From: an uncultured Gemmatimonadota bacterium
GTDB lineage: Bacteria > Gemmatimonadota > Gemmatimonadetes > Gemmatimonadales > Gemmatimonadaceae
DNA length: 10,432 nucleotides
Direction: 5' to 3'
NCBI GenBank assembly: GCA_946887155.1
Contig: CAMPKM010000071.1
Span: 1 to 10,432 of the forward strand
This document shows, in pieces, positions 8,951-10,432 of this stretch (its first letter is position 1; each line of letters starts with the position of its first letter). The position numbers and the translations under genes were made by a program. The notes below the pieces were generated by a model. That model worked only from the letters and a program-made list of their open reading frames with translations, ran no database searches and was not told the origin of the DNA.

Positions 8951-10432
8951 AACGTCTCACGTCGGCGCTGGCAGATCGGTATCGAATCGAGCGCGAGCTG
9001 GGTTCGGGCGGGATGGCGACGGTCTGGCTGGCACAGGACCTGAAGCATGACCGGCAAGTCGCCATCAAGGTCGTGCACCACGAGCTGGCGGCGGCACTCG
9101 GCAGTGAGCGTTTCCTGGCCGAGATCAAGACCACGGCGCGCCTGCAGCATCCACACATCCTTCCGCTGCTCGACTCGGGCGAGGCGGCTGGAACGCTGTA
9201 CTACGTCATGCCGTTCGTGGATGGCGAGTCATTGCGCGACCGGCTCAATCGAGAGAAGCAACTGCCGCTCGAGGATGCGATCCGGATCGCCGGCGAAGTG
9301 GCGGACGCCATGGCGTACGCGCACGGCCACGGAATCGTGCACCGCGACATCAAGCCGGAAAACATCCTGCTCCAGGGCAACCATGCGGCGGTAGCGGATT
9401 TCGGCATCGCATTGGCGGTGCAGAGCGCTGGCGGGACGAGGATGACCCAGACCGGCCTCTCGTTAGGTACGCCGAATTACATGAGTCCCGAGCAGGCGAT
9501 GGGTGACAAGGACGTCGACTCGAGATCGGATGTCTATGCGCTCGGCGCCGTCATGTACGAGATGCTGACGGGCGAGCCCCCGTTCACCGGCGCGAACGTG
9601 CAGGCGATCGTCGCCAAGGTGCTCAGCGACCGTCCCCGTCCCCCTTCGATGGTGCGGGACACGGTTTCGCCGCATATCGACGCGGCAGTGCTCAAGTGCC
9701 TGGCCAAGCTGCCGGCGGATCGGTTTGCCGGCGCGTCCGCCTTCGCCGCTGCGTTGACGCAGCCCGGCAGCCAGCCTGGTGTCACGGCGTCACACGCCGC
9801 GGCCAACCCGGAGCGCCGCTGGCAACTGGTGAGCGCGGGCCTCGGTGTCATCGCACTCGCACTCGCCGGTGTGGTGATGTTCGGCGCAGACAGAACCGGG
9901 GAAGGCGGTGTGACGCGGGCCGAGCTGGTCATCGGGCAGACCACGACGCTCACGCCGCCAACTATCGCCGCGTCGCTGGATGGACGGTCCGTGATCTACT
10001 GCAACGGACTGGAAGCCTGGATTCGCGGGCTGCACGACCTGGCGGCGACGACGCTGCGCTCCGTCGGCGGCTGCTTTGCCGCGAGCTTTTCGCCGGACGG
10101 ACGTCAGCTCGCGGTGCTGGGGGTGCCTAGCGCCTTGCGGATCGTGTCGTTGACGGGAGAAGCCCCGCCACGGACCATCGACGTGAAGGAATTGCCTGAT
10201 GTCCCGATCTATGGAGGCGGGATCGAATGGGCGCCTGACGGGAATCTCTACATCGCCTCACGCACCGTCGTGTTGCGCGTGGTACCTGACGATGGTAGCA
10301 CGACCGTTGTCGCCCGGATCGATTCGACGGCCTCATTCCGTGGCATCGACGTCCTGCCGGGTGCGGCGGCGTCGCTGGTCACGATTGCGCCACGAGCCGG
10401 GACTCAGCTCACCCAGTATCGTATCGCTGTCG
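8938..10432 (+). CDS. Transmembrane Ser/Thr protein kinase with WD40/TolB-like beta-propeller repeats, 3' end outside window
   Basis: 498 residues are visible before the right edge. The kinase domain (about 12-275) is complete: GSGGMATVW (22-30), K44 in VAIK, alpha-C E62, HRDIKPEN with catalytic D137, DFG D154, SPE 183-185. One membrane helix follows at about 295-316 (WQLVSAGLGVIALALAGVVM), and the outside part contains the typical PD40/TolB-like phrases ASLDGRSVIYC, ASFSPDGRQLAV and IEWAPDGNLYIAS, so a beta-propeller is beginning; such kinases are usually 800-900 residues, so nearly half may be missing. The GTG at 8938 is the only usable start after the in-frame TAG at 8917; it has no clear ribosome site, fitting re-initiation or coupling after the NTPase gene, whose stop is 35 bases upstream. 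A 7-bp inverted repeat flanks this start. It belongs to a different subclass from the kinase at 4693: no zinc ribbon and a propeller instead of a protease-like fold. Presumably phosphorylates cytoplasmic proteins in response to an outside signal. Confidence 0.92.
   Translation, partial: MNSGERLTSALADRYRIERELGSGGMATVWLAQDLKHDRQVAIKVVHHELAAALGSERFLAEIKTTARLQHPHILPLLDSGEAAGTLYYVMPFVDGESLRDRLNREKQLPLEDAIRIAGEVADAMAYAHGHGIVHRDIKPENILLQGNHAAVADFGIALAVQSAGGTRMTQTGLSLGTPNYMSPEQAMGDKDVDSRSDVYALGAVMYEMLTGEPPFTGANVQAIVAKVLSDRPRPPSMVRDTVSPHIDAAVLKCLAKLPADRFAGASAFAAALTQPGSQPGVTASHAAANPERRWQLVSAGLGVIALALAGVVMFGADRTGEGGVTRAELVIGQTTTLTPPTIAASLDGRSVIYCNGLEAWIRGLHDLAATTLRSVGGCFAASFSPDGRQLAVLGVPSALRIVSLTGEAPPRTIDVKELPDVPIYGGGIEWAPDGNLYIASRTVVLRVVPDDGSTTVVARIDSTASFRGIDVLPGAAASLVTIAPRAGTQLTQYRIAV

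Overview
The window is GC-rich DNA (roughly two thirds G+C), most likely from a member of the Gemmatimonadota or a close relative. This rests on gene content and style: transmembrane Ser/Thr kinases with large extracytoplasmic sensor regions, a secreted carboxypeptidase-regulatory/TonB-plug protein, an exported amidohydrolase, and lipoprotein-like small genes with many Arg/Pro/Gly residues. No 16S or marker gene proves the phylum, so this is inference.

Layout, left to right. (1) The 3' part of a plant/chlamydia-type enoyl-ACP reductase gene (fabI) runs in from the left edge. (2) Ten bases later, converging on it, lies a minus-strand gene for a secreted protein that joins a carboxypeptidase-regulatory-like domain, a TonB-receptor plug-like domain and a TonB C-terminal domain. 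(3) After a divergent 230-base gap comes an exported N-acyl-D-amino-acid deacylase-type amidohydrolase (+). (4) A REP-like hairpin sits exactly at its stop codon and separates it from a convergent small lipoprotein gene (-). (5) A 374-base divergent region holds a spaced inverted repeat, a strong hairpin and possibly a 14-codon leader peptide. (6) It leads into a 908-residue Ser/Thr protein kinase whose extracytoplasmic part contains a trypsin/HtrA-like domain that has lost all three catalytic positions. (7) A non-coding stretch of about 440 bases is mostly a long imperfect inverted repeat. (8) Next is a divergent YchF/OLA1-family P-loop NTPase with a TGS-like end. (9) 35 bases on, probably in the same transcript, a second transmembrane Ser/Thr kinase with beta-propeller-type (PD40/TolB-like) repeats runs off the right edge.

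How the genes fit together: fabI is housekeeping fatty-acid synthesis. The middle and right of the window are about envelope sensing and surface biology: two membrane kinases that could report on periplasmic state, an exported deacylase that could act on D-amino-acid-containing material, and a TonB/plug fusion of unknown job. There is no evidence of one integrated system. The most unusual items are the kinase with a dead protease domain, the plug-TonB fusion without a barrel, the long inverted repeat, and a 7-base word (CGTTAGG) that occurs nine times, about once per kilobase, and contains every TTA leucine codon in the window.
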